A stretch of 28,283 nucleotides of DNA from a virus, in IMG/VR virus record IMGVR_UViG_3300020472_000131, positions 1-28,283 of that record; one strand, given 5' to 3'. How positions within the stretch are numbered: position 1 is the stretch's first letter; every line of letters starts with the position of its first letter. The translations under genes were made by a program, and so were the position numbers. Under the pieces are notes generated by a model. That model ran no database searches. It was not told where the DNA came from and saw only the letters and a list, made by a program, of their open reading frames with translations. Positions 14,306 to 21,297 of the stretch are shown in pieces.

Positions 14306-15105
14306 TCCATGATGAAAATCGATTAAAACAATTAGTTATTAAAGCTGCATCTCAAGGGTGTAATAAAAAAAGTGTTATTGAAGGTCTAAAAAAAATTCCT
14401 AATCTTAGTGAAAAGAAAATTAATTTTTTAATTAAAGATTTAAACATTAATAAAAAACCTTTATTTGTTAACCATCAAAAATTTTATAATACAAAAATTA
14501 GTTCTAATGCAAAACGAATACCTTTTCCTTTTACTAAAATATATATCTATGAGGATTTTTTAAAACGTAGTTATTGTAATGAATTAATTTCAATAGCTGA
14601 TGAAATAGCAACGAAATCTTCAATATCTAATAACACAGGGCAAGAACTATATAGTCAATATAGAACAAGTAAAACTGCTTATATGGATATAGATGATAAT
14701 GAAATAGTTAAATATATTAATGAAAGAATATCTAATACAATTAATCTTGATCCAAAATTAGGAGGTTCTTTACAAATACAAAAATATAAACCTGGAGAAT
14801 ATTATCGGGCACATAATGATTACTATCATTGGTTTACTCCTGAACATAAAATTTATACTGAATGGATGGGACAACGTACATGGACATTTATGATCTATTT
14901 AAATGATGTAATACAAGGTGGAGAAACTTATTTCAAACATTTAAATCTAAAATTACAACCAAGGAAAGGCATGGCAGTTATTTGGAATAATCTATTTCCT
15001 TTTGGTATTCCAAATTATAAAACTTTACATGAAGCTCTGCCTCCAATTAGTGGTAATAAATATGTAATAACTAAATGGTTTCGGAGTTGGAAGCTTTTTG
15101 ATTAG
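14302..15105 (+). CDS. 2-oxoglutarate/Fe(II) dioxygenase, prolyl-4-hydroxylase type
   Basis: This encodes 267 aa. The double-stranded beta-helix core has H171-N-D173 (the H-x-D iron pair in RAHNDYYH), GGETYFKHLNLKLQPRKGMAVIW (206-228), and distal H243 (TLHEAL) with K253 ten residues later (NKYVITKWF), the usual 2-oxoglutarate anchor. These are the P4Hc-superfamily residues, all present. Residues 1-50 form an extra helical region. Family enzymes hydroxylate proline or other residues; in cyanophages such dioxygenases are common accessory enzymes, substrate unknown. Starts via ATGA overlap with the upstream gene. The 3' end overlaps a convergent HNH gene by 35 nt. Confidence 0.88.
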   Translation: MIHDENRLKQLVIKAASQGCNKKSVIEGLKKIPNLSEKKINFLIKDLNINKKPLFVNHQKFYNTKISSNAKRIPFPFTKIYIYEDFLKRSYCNELISIADEIATKSSISNNTGQELYSQYRTSKTAYMDIDDNEIVKYINERISNTINLDPKLGGSLQIQKYKPGEYYRAHNDYYHWFTPEHKIYTEWMGQRTWTFMIYLNDVIQGGETYFKHLNLKLQPRKGMAVIWNNLFPFGIPNYKTLHEALPPISGNKYVITKWFRSWKLFD

Positions 15106-15364
15106 CTTTTTTATTTTCCCAATGTTCAATACGATGACAATTACTACATAAAGGAATACACTTTTTTATTTCTTTTGTAATAGTTTTCCAGCTATATCCA
15201 GTATTTACCATTCGTCCTACTTCTTTATCTTTTTCTTCAACATGATGAAACTCTAAAACTCTATGGTCATCTAATCCACAATATCTACATTGCAATGTTT
15301 TTTTATATTTTAAAAATCTGGCTCTATTTCTTTTAATTCTTTCTTTGCTGTACTTCCAGCTCAT
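15071..15364 (-). CDS. HNH endonuclease
   Basis: This encodes 97 aa from ATG 15364, which overlaps the methyltransferase stop as ATGA; 7 more residues are possible upstream at 15385. Motif order: C26-x2-C29, LEFHH (H40, H41), then C73-x2-C76-H77-R with H81, the HNH layout with a structural zinc. The N-terminal 20 residues are basic (KYSKERIKRNRARF). It probably cuts DNA. Coupling to a methyltransferase on the strand opposite to flanking genes suggests a mobile cassette or a DNA-modification/restriction pair. It may be a homing-type nuclease. Confidence 0.8.
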   Translation of the reverse strand: MSWKYSKERIKRNRARFLKYKKTLQCRYCGLDDHRVLEFHHVEEKDKEVGRMVNTGYSWKTITKEIKKCIPLCSNCHRIEHWENKKANQKASNSETI

Positions 15365-16014
15365 ACTTCGTCTTTCCAAATCCAACCGATTTGATAAGAA
15401 TCGAAATACGTATTAAAACCAATAGCATCCATTACTTCATAAACAAGTCTTCCTTTACCTACTCTTTGTCCTTTAATAACTTTATTTGCAATATCATCTT
15501 CAGGAACTTTTTGATTATCATCCACTACAATTAATGTTCCTTCTTTAATGATGTTTTTAGCAGCAAATAATTCTTTTAAATGATGTGCAGCTGGCATCCA
15601 ATCGTCTAACCAATCATCAGCAATGGAACCATCTGGCAATTGGACTAATTTTAAATTGCAAGAATCCAAATATAAAAGGTCTACTTTTCCTGTTAAATAA
15701 CTCAATTCTTCTACTGAATCTCCACAAATAATTTCTGTGTTAGATCCAGTGGTTGATCTTGCAAGACTACAGGCTTTTGGATCAATATCTATTGAAAGTA
15801 ATTTTCCATTATGTGTTTCTACATATTTGTCAAACAGTAGTGTAGAACAGCCATCTCCTTCATAATTATTTTCTTCTCGATACGTACCTGTTTCTAAAAT
15901 AGTAATTTTATCTTGTTTTAAATTATCTAAATATTTAAAAATTTTATCAAAAGTTTTTCGTCTTTTACCTAGCTTTTTTTTAGTTTTGCTGAAATATTCA
16001 TCCCATTTTTCCAT
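15361..16014 (-). CDS. class I SAM-dependent methyltransferase-like protein
   Basis: This encodes 217 aa. Rossmann-type motif I TILETGTYR (38-46), acidic loop after strand 2 LLSIDIDP (72-79), a IICGDS strand (96-100), motif DLLYLDS (112-118) and IVVDDN (162-167). This resembles Methyltransf_24-type enzymes, often linked to glycan, glycoconjugate or small-molecule methylation. The motif I is not the DNA-methyltransferase DPPY type, so a DNA-modification role is less likely than O/N-methylation of a sugar or protein. No SD is visible upstream of ATG 16014. Coupled to the HNH gene downstream. Confidence 0.75.
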   Translation of the reverse strand: MEKWDEYFSKTKKKLGKRRKTFDKIFKYLDNLKQDKITILETGTYREENNYEGDGCSTLLFDKYVETHNGKLLSIDIDPKACSLARSTTGSNTEIICGDSVEELSYLTGKVDLLYLDSCNLKLVQLPDGSIADDWLDDWMPAAHHLKELFAAKNIIKEGTLIVVDDNQKVPEDDIANKVIKGQRVGKGRLVYEVMDAIGFNTYFDSYQIGWIWKDEV

Positions 16015-16093
16015 TTTAAAAAAACTATATTTCTTTTTGAGTATACATAATTTTTGGAATTGTGCGCTTATTTAATATTTTTTGGATGTATTG

Positions 16094-16123
16094 TTGACAG
16101 CTACGATAGCCTATAAGTAATAC
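16094..16123 (+). promoter_or_regulatory. possible sigma70-type promoter in divergent gap
   Basis: In the 123-nt divergent gap (16015-16137), TTGACA (16094-16099) is followed 18 nt later by TAATAC (16118-16123), 14 nt before the nuclease ATG. The -35 is perfect, the -10 is poor (or TATAAG at 16112 with only 12 nt spacing). For the minus strand a TATACT (16045-16040) is visible but no good -35. Confidence 0.3.
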
Positions 16124-16137
16124 AAACATGACCTTAA

Positions 16138-16992
16138 ATGGTTTCAACTACAGAGATTACTGAAATTGAAGATAAAGAGTTAGAGAATATTCCTGACAAA
16201 ATGCAGGATATTAATAAAACTCCTGCTCGAATTACTCTTAACGGTAAACGTCACTATACAACTCCATTATTTACTGGACCAGCTCCTTCAGTAACAACAA
16301 TTATTTCTGAAACTGCTTCTGAAGCAAACAAAAGAAAATTAGAAATGTGGTCTAAAGCTAATCCAGGAGTAAAAGAACAAGCAGCCGAAAGGGGTACAGC
16401 CATTCATTATGGAATGGAACAATACCTTAAAGGTGATAAAGAACCAGAAATTAAAACTGATTATCAAGATTTTTGGTCAGGTATGCCTTCTGTTTTAGAT
16501 CAATTTACAGAAGTGCTTTGGGCAGAATCTCCTGTATTAGAAAAATTTAAATTTACCTTAGGTTCAGATGAAGTTGCCAGAGTATGGGGATCAGATAAAG
16601 AAGGAAGAGCTTGGGCGGGTGCTCCAGATATTATTGCTGTGGCAAACAATAAACTTACTTTGGCTGATCTAAAAACAAGTGTTAAACCCTATAGTCGTAA
16701 ATGGCCTAAAGATTTTGAAAAAGGTTCACAAGAATGGAGAGATCTATTAGGTGGACATATGAAATTCAAAAAGACTTGCAAACAATTAGCTGCGTATGAT
16801 ATTGCAATACAACAAACATTAAATATAAAAGTACAACAAGCTGCTATTTTAGTTTCTACTCCTTTACGGACTCAGATATTTAAAATTTCACGTCGTTTTT
16901 TAGACATTTTACATAACGATTGGTATAAGATTGTTGATGAATATTACAAACAAATAGATAACTGCAATGTTTATGATGCAGATTTAATATAA
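16138..16992 (+). CDS. RecB/Cas4-type PD-(D/E)XK exonuclease
   Basis: This encodes 284 aa. RecB-family motifs in order: R85-G-T-A-I-H90 (first conserved helix), E130 at the end of a strand, D164 (GAPDII), D177-L-K179 (the D-x-K active site) and Q216-x3-Y220 (QxxxY helix). This matches Cas4/RecB-like and phage nucleases of the PD-(D/E)XK fold, which degrade or process DNA ends for recombination and host DNA breakdown. All catalytic residues are present. Residues 1-45 form a polar tail. The start lacks a clear SD; a TTGACA box lies upstream. Convergent with the small minus-strand operon, with only 4 nt between stops. Confidence 0.88.
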   Translation: MVSTTEITEIEDKELENIPDKMQDINKTPARITLNGKRHYTTPLFTGPAPSVTTIISETASEANKRKLEMWSKANPGVKEQAAERGTAIHYGMEQYLKGDKEPEIKTDYQDFWSGMPSVLDQFTEVLWAESPVLEKFKFTLGSDEVARVWGSDKEGRAWAGAPDIIAVANNKLTLADLKTSVKPYSRKWPKDFEKGSQEWRDLLGGHMKFKKTCKQLAAYDIAIQQTLNIKVQQAAILVSTPLRTQIFKISRRFLDILHNDWYKIVDEYYKQIDNCNVYDADLI

Positions 16993-16996
16993 AAAA

Positions 16997-17089
16997 TTAG
17001 TGTTTACAACCACAACTTTTTTTAGTTTTCTTTTTAGTTTTAAGGCTTCTTTTTACGGAAGCCTTTTTAACTTTTTTTATCTGCTTCAT
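16997..17089 (-). CDS. 30-aa very basic Cys-bearing peptide
   Basis: The start directly follows the stop of the upstream minus-strand gene (TAA-ATG). The peptide is MKQIKKVKKASVKRS, a Lys-rich run, and ends SCGCKH. Half of the residues are Lys/Arg, like the proteins upstream of it, so it looks like the last gene of that operon. The KSCGCKH end resembles tails of tiny cyanophage proteins that I recall. A hairpin (17042-17065) lies inside the coding region. Confidence 0.5.
   Translation of the reverse strand: MKQIKKVKKASVKRSLKTKKKTKKSCGCKH
17042..17065. terminator. bidirectional hairpin between convergent genes
   Basis: Stem aaggcttc (17042-17049) pairs with gaagcctt (17058-17065) with an 8-nt loop, followed on the plus strand by TTTAACTTTTTTT. 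It suits a rho-independent terminator for the nuclease gene, 50 nt after its stop. It sits inside the 30-codon minus-strand ORF, so its coding and termination roles would overlap. Confidence 0.55.
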
Positions 17090-17716
17090 TTATTTTTTAT
17101 ATATTTTTGGACCTCTACCTTTTTTCTTACACATTGCATATTGTTTTTTCAAAGAACTTATCTTACTCAAAATACTAGAACACTTAGAACCACCACCTGG
17201 ATTTGAGCCTCCTCCTCTTACTTTTATACAACGTTTTCCATTCCACTTATAGCCTGGTCTACAAGATCTAGGATCTCTTCCTCCTTTAACACAACGTTTT
17301 CCATTCCACTTATATCCTGGTCTACATTTTTTTGGAGTTTTTGGACCTGCTTTAACACAACGTTTTCCATTCCACTTATAGCCTGGTTTACATTTTCTTG
17401 GAGTTTTTGGACCTCCTTTCTTACGTACACATTTTGGACTATCTGCTGGTGCTATGCATTTAAAGCCTGGTGGACATTTATGACCTCTACAAGGATTTCT
17501 TGATGGTGGCCCTGGATTTTTTTTACGAATACATTTACCTCTTTTTCTTATCGTTCCTGTTGGGCATGGTCTAGGTCGTCTTCTGTTAGGTTTTTTTGGA
17601 ATTCCAACTTCCTTTTTTTTAGGTTTTCTTGGTTTGATCCACCTGCTTTGTTTATCCGTCTTAACATCTTCAGAAACTTTTTCTTTAGGAATTTTGGGTT
17701 CTTTTTTAAGTGCCAT
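17090..17716 (-). CDS. basic cysteine-repeat protein, three tandem repeats
   Basis: This encodes 208 aa, rich in Lys, Arg, Pro, Gly and Cys. Residues 1-48 are a basic, unstructured front with VGIPKKP. Then come related units of the form C-x-P-G-x-K-x-x-G-K-x-C: CPTGTIRKRGKC, CPPGFKC...KC, and three near-identical units, each CxPGYKWNGKRC, at a spacing of about 21-22 residues. The tail is GGGSNPGGGSKCSSILSKI followed by a basic helix. The Cys pairs suggest disulphides or metal-bound beta-knots; no known family recognised (similar C-P-G-x-x-W patterns occur in TIL/EGF-like repeats). Likely virion-associated or nucleic-acid binding. Shares the VGIPK motif with the upstream gene product. Confidence 0.72.
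   Translation of the reverse strand: MALKKEPKIPKEKVSEDVKTDKQSRWIKPRKPKKKEVGIPKKPNRRRPRPCPTGTIRKRGKCIRKKNPGPPSRNPCRGHKCPPGFKCIAPADSPKCVRKKGGPKTPRKCKPGYKWNGKRCVKAGPKTPKKCRPGYKWNGKRCVKGGRDPRSCRPGYKWNGKRCIKVRGGGSNPGGGSKCSSILSKISSLKKQYAMCKKKGRGPKIYKK
17228..17387 (-). repeat. three tandem copies of a Cys-repeat unit
   Basis: The 31-nt core acaacgttttccattccact... occurs at 17228-17258, 17291-17321 and 17357-17387, with only single-base changes. Steps are 63 and 66 nt, equal to the 21-22 residue unit of the encoded protein. Such near-identity at DNA level shows recent duplication or homogenising recombination. Confidence 0.85.
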
Positions 17717-17727
17717 AGTTTTAATTC

Positions 17728-18192
17728 CTATTTCTGAATAGTTGGTCTAGATTTACAGCGTCTCTTCATTGCTTGGCCTCTTCTGATCATTCCATTTGCT
17801 TTAGCCATACAAGCTGCATTTGGTTTCTTATTCGGTTTTCTAACTCCTTTTTTAGGTGATTTATTACCAGATTTGCTTTTAACACATTTACCTTTAGCTT
17901 TATCAAATCTCTGACCAGGACCACAAATACTTGCTTTACCTTTACCTTTATCTTTAGGTGGTAATGCTTCTTTAGCTATAACACATTTACCTTGTGCATT
18001 TCTTTTCTTTCCTACTGGACATGGTAAAGGTCTTCTGCCTTTTCTTTTTTTAGGTTTTTCCTGTTTGTCAGACCTTTTTTTAGGCATTTTTGGAATTCCA
18101 ACTTCCTCTTTGTTGGATTTTTTATCAGGCATTTTAGGAATGCTAACTTCTTGTTTTTTCTTTGGTATTCCTACCCCTGCTTTAGATGCCAT
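17728..18192 (-). CDS. basic repeat protein, relative of the downstream gene product
   Basis: This encodes 154 aa, mostly Lys/Arg/Pro/Gly. The N-terminal part has three spaced V-x-IPK motifs (VGIPKKK, VSIPKMPDK, VGIPKMPKK). The centre has two C-x-x-G-x5-x-G-K-C-V units (CPVGKKRNAQGKCV; CGPGQRFDKAKGKCV), like those in 17090-17716. The end is a basic helix with ACMAKANGMIRRGQAMKRRC. No family recognised. Its ATG overlaps the previous stop (TAATG), linking it to the 61-aa gene. Product is likely cationic enough to bind DNA or a phage shell (inference). Confidence 0.7.
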   Translation of the reverse strand: MASKAGVGIPKKKQEVSIPKMPDKKSNKEEVGIPKMPKKRSDKQEKPKKRKGRRPLPCPVGKKRNAQGKCVIAKEALPPKDKGKGKASICGPGQRFDKAKGKCVKSKSGNKSPKKGVRKPNKKPNAACMAKANGMIRRGQAMKRRCKSRPTIQK

Positions 18193-18377
18193 TACTTTTT
18201 GCCTCTTTTTTTAACATTACGTTTTAGTTTTTTGGCCTCATCTGCCATTTTGTTAGCAGACGGAGTGAATTTATCACTGTAATAAAGAGCAGTATTTGGA
18301 TTGTTCTTGGGAAGCTTGTTATCTTCTCCTACCAAAGAATGAAGCTTCCTTAGATCGTAATAATCAGGATTAGCCAC
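18192..18377 (-). CDS. small protein, first firm gene of the minus-strand operon
   Basis: This encodes 61 aa: MANPDYYDLRKLHSLVGEDN, then NNPNTALYYSDKFTPSANKMA and a basic tail EAKKLKRNVKKRGKK. Polar front, basic tail, no repeats. It runs into the repeat protein gene through a TAATG overlap, so the two are co-translated. Family not recognised. Confidence 0.62.
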   Translation of the reverse strand: MANPDYYDLRKLHSLVGEDNKLPKNNPNTALYYSDKFTPSANKMADEAKKLKRNVKKRGKK

Positions 18378-18403
18378 TATAACTCTTATTTTTACTGTCT
18401 TAA

Positions 18404-18508
18404 TTATAAATACAGTTCATTTTCATCCTTAATATTTTGAACAATATTTTTTAGCTTTTTAGTCTTAGGATAAGAAGACACAAAAAAATACTTCCTATGG
18501 AAATTCAT
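18404..18508 (-). CDS. possible 34-aa peptide at head of minus-strand operon
   Basis: A minus frame starting at ATG 18508 gives NFHRKYFFVSSYPKTKKLKN then IVQNIKDENELYL. The Lys/Ile/Asn-rich helix looks coding and the stop lies 26 nt before the next operon gene. The frame is open upstream to 18604 but that part overlaps a better plus-strand gene. Low support. Confidence 0.35.
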   Translation of the reverse strand: MNFHRKYFFVSSYPKTKKLKNIVQNIKDENELYL

Positions 18509-18682
18509 ATTTCTGTCGGGGAGTGGATAAGTACTCTCAAAAATCGTATGGATACAGCGATGGATGGGGATTGCTTTTGTCTTCCTACCCCTATGCATTA
18601 TCACGCTTTTAAGCTAGTACATGAAAAGGAATACCCTAAAAAGCAATTTCACGTTAGTATTAAAAACCATCTCATTTTATGA
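18497..18682 (+). CDS. small conserved-looking protein
   Basis: This encodes 61 aa: EIHISVGEWISTLKNRMD, then DGDCFCLPTPMHYHAFKLV and a short basic end. The GDCFCLPTPMHYHA core, with helix and Cys/His, looks like a conserved small phage protein; I recall related sequences in cyanophages but the function is unknown. The stop overlaps the primase-helicase start as ATGA. Upstream 120 nt are divergent with the basic operon. Confidence 0.58.
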   Translation: MEIHISVGEWISTLKNRMDTAMDGDCFCLPTPMHYHAFKLVHEKEYPKKQFHVSIKNHLIL

Positions 18683-21240
18683 CATCTTCAACATCGTTAA
18701 AACCAGGGCAAATTCGACTAGAACTTATTTCAAAAGAATGGCCTTTAACACCTTTAGGTAAAAATAAAGATCCTTATATTTCTGGTTGGCAAAATAAACC
18801 ATGTAATCTTCATGATATTGAAGAAGAAATCTTATCAGGAAGATGTAAGGCTATTGGTCTTTTGTCAGGTCCTGTCTATAACTTGCCCTATGGATTAGTT
18901 TGGGTAGATGTTGATGGTCCAAGTGTTTTCAATTTAATTGAAGGATTAGCTGATCAAGAGTATCCAGATGCTTTACCAAAAACCTTAACAATAGTTAGTG
19001 GAAAAGTTGGACGAGAAAGAAAATTATACCGTTTACCAAGAGACAAACATAAGTTTTTTCTTAGGAATAAATATACGTGGCATGCAGAAACAAATAAAGA
19101 AAAATTAGAAATCCTTTGGAAAAGACATCAAGGTGTCTTAATGGGTCTTCATCCTGATACGGATGGTTATTACACGGCTCATAAAGAAGGATTTGAATGG
19201 ATTGATCAATTACCAGAATTACCTCAATGGTTGCTTAATTGCATTATTAATAAAAACGTAAAACAAGGAAATCCTGCAAAGGAAACAACTAGAATAGTAG
19301 GTCCTAGTTTTGCCTTAAATGCTGAAGCCTCTCTCGAAAGAGACATTCAACTCGCTACTGAAGCTATGTGGGCTATGCCTCCAGAAGCATGTGATGATTA
19401 CGACATTTGGATTACTGTTGGTCAGTCGCTTCACTCGTTGGATGATTCGTTGCTTGATGATTGGGACGAATGGTCTAAACAATCTGAAAAATATATTGAT
19501 GGTGATTGCCAAAGGCGTTGGCATAGCTTTGATCGGAATGGAGCACGTACTTTAGGCTCTCTAATTCATCATGCTAAAGAATATGGATGGACTCCAAAAA
19601 AAGATACTACTTATATTAATCAAGAATTAGATGAAAAAACACTTGAAGAGGCTTCTGAAATGCTCACTGACTTTGAATCAATTCCATCTACATATGAACC
19701 TGTAGTTCAAAAACAAAAAAAAGTTAAAACAAAGGAACAAAAAACTAGAAATCCTTCTTCTGATATTGTCGTAAATGTAATACTACAAACGTATGAAGGA
19801 AATTTAAAATATAGTCAAACACAAAATTGTTTCTTTAATTATCAATATAAAAATAAGGGCCTCTGGTCTGCTTTGTCAGATACAGAAATGAAAGGTGAAA
19901 TTAAACTAAGACTTGAATTATTAAAAGATGAACTATTACCTAGTGGTTATAGTATGAATCTTGTTAATGATGTATTAGAACAATTAAAAATAAGTGTATT
20001 ATTTGATGATTGGTATGAAGGTAATGAATATTTATTATTCAATAACGGAATTTTAGTTGTTAATACAAAAGAATTTATTGCGTTTAATCGTGAAATGTAT
20101 TTAACGCAACAGCTACCTTATAACTATGATCCTTCGGCTACATGTGAGCCGATTATTAAGTGGTTAAAACATGTACAAGATGGCAACTGGGGACGTGTAC
20201 AAGTCCTTAGAGCATGGTTACGTGCAGTCTTATTAAGCCATTCTGATATACAGAAGTTCGTTGAAATTGTTGGCCCAGGTAAGTCTGGTAAGTCTACTTA
20301 TTCCAACCTTGCTCATGCATTAGTAGGTGATACAAATGCTATTATTTCTTCTCTTGATCATTTAGAGAAAAGTAGATTTGAAACTGCTAATTTGTATAAA
20401 AAGAAATTACTTTTGTTTAATGATGTTGAAAGATATGGTGGTTCAGTTTCAGTATTAAAAGCAATTACTGGAAGAGATTTAATTCGAAATGAACGTAAGT
20501 TTCAATCTGGTGCATTAAAACCATTTAAATTTAATGGATTGGTAATGATAACTGCTAATGAACCCATTCAAACGACAGATCCTACATCTGGGCTTGCACG
20601 TCGTCGTCTTACTATTCCTTTTGATCGACCTTTCACTGGTAGTTCAGCTCAACAACGCACCTTAATTGATATGGATGATGGCGGTAATCCATTTGGAGAT
20701 TTCGCTACATTACTTCCAGGTTTGGTTAATTGGGTTTTGGATATGCCAGAACTTGAGATGCGTGAATATTTAATGGAAACAAATAAAAAAGTTCCTTTCT
20801 TTGCTAAGCATCATAAAGAACAAATATTGAAATCTAATCAAATTATGGATTGGATGGAACATTGCTTAGTATTCGATCCAGGGAATTCTGCTCCTGTAGG
20901 ACTTGCTAAACATTCTCAACCAGGATCTTCAAATGTATTTATATCTTGGGATAAATGGCTATATGCAAGCTACTGTGAATTTTCAAAAGCTTCAAATAGT
21001 AATATCCTTGGACGTAGTAGATTTGAAACCTTACTAATGGATGTTTGTGTACATCAATTAAGACTAAATATTTATAAGTTTAAAGACCGTAGAGGAATGA
21101 GAGTCAAGAATATTGCTTGTCGTTCTTCTGATCAAAAATTTGAATCTTATCCTTCAATTATTGAAGTTGGTTTAAATAAAGATAAATGGAGAGAAGAATA
21201 TGGTGAGGTTCTTGATAAAAAAGAAAAAGATATTGAGTAA
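18679..21240 (+). CDS. primase-helicase: AEP primase plus D5/SF3 helicase
   Basis: This encodes 853 aa. N-terminal primase-polymerase (AEP-type) domain about 10-190: WVDVDGPSVF with D77-x-D79, the metal-binding D-x-D. A PriCT-like domain about 220-310 (DIWITVGQSLHSLDD ... ARTLGSLIHHAKEYGW). A D5_N-type region about 370-500. SF3 helicase: Walker A GPGKSGKST near 531-539, Walker B LLLFNDVE near 575-582, sensor-like MITANE near 622-627, and arginine finger region ARRRLTIPFDRPF near 640-652. Together primase and replicative helicase, pairing naturally with the polymerase. All catalytic motifs present. Starts ATGA with the small upstream gene. A further domain may lie in the C-terminal 180 residues. 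Confidence 0.93.
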   Translation: MTSSTSLKPGQIRLELISKEWPLTPLGKNKDPYISGWQNKPCNLHDIEEEILSGRCKAIGLLSGPVYNLPYGLVWVDVDGPSVFNLIEGLADQEYPDALPKTLTIVSGKVGRERKLYRLPRDKHKFFLRNKYTWHAETNKEKLEILWKRHQGVLMGLHPDTDGYYTAHKEGFEWIDQLPELPQWLLNCIINKNVKQGNPAKETTRIVGPSFALNAEASLERDIQLATEAMWAMPPEACDDYDIWITVGQSLHSLDDSLLDDWDEWSKQSEKYIDGDCQRRWHSFDRNGARTLGSLIHHAKEYGWTPKKDTTYINQELDEKTLEEASEMLTDFESIPSTYEPVVQKQKKVKTKEQKTRNPSSDIVVNVILQTYEGNLKYSQTQNCFFNYQYKNKGLWSALSDTEMKGEIKLRLELLKDELLPSGYSMNLVNDVLEQLKISVLFDDWYEGNEYLLFNNGILVVNTKEFIAFNREMYLTQQLPYNYDPSATCEPIIKWLKHVQDGNWGRVQVLRAWLRAVLLSHSDIQKFVEIVGPGKSGKSTYSNLAHALVGDTNAIISSLDHLEKSRFETANLYKKKLLLFNDVERYGGSVSVLKAITGRDLIRNERKFQSGALKPFKFNGLVMITANEPIQTTDPTSGLARRRLTIPFDRPFTGSSAQQRTLIDMDDGGNPFGDFATLLPGLVNWVLDMPELEMREYLMETNKKVPFFAKHHKEQILKSNQIMDWMEHCLVFDPGNSAPVGLAKHSQPGSSNVFISWDKWLYASYCEFSKASNSNILGRSRFETLLMDVCVHQLRLNIYKFKDRRGMRVKNIACRSSDQKFESYPSIIEVGLNKDKWREEYGEVLDKKEKDIE

Positions 21241-21297
21241 TTACTAATTACATTTTTTTTCTATCTTGTGTATATTTAGGTTAGAAATTATAAATAA

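Noticed and set aside
17000-17206. 68-aa plus ORF rich in Phe/Leu
   Set aside because: It is the complement of Lys-rich minus-strand coding DNA; no SD or known motif.
17224-17430. 68-aa minus-strand ORF with repeats
   Set aside because: Same DNA as the Cys-repeat gene read in another frame; repeats are a shadow of the true repeats.
18405-18412. TATAAATA in the divergent gap before 18497
   Set aside because: Possible late-type box but no second supporting element, and the downstream gene is an early-type primase-helicase.
21289-21296. TATAAATA, T4 late-promoter-like box before the glycosyltransferase
   Set aside because: A start 5-6 nt downstream would fall after the ATG at 21298; AT-rich DNA gives such boxes by chance.
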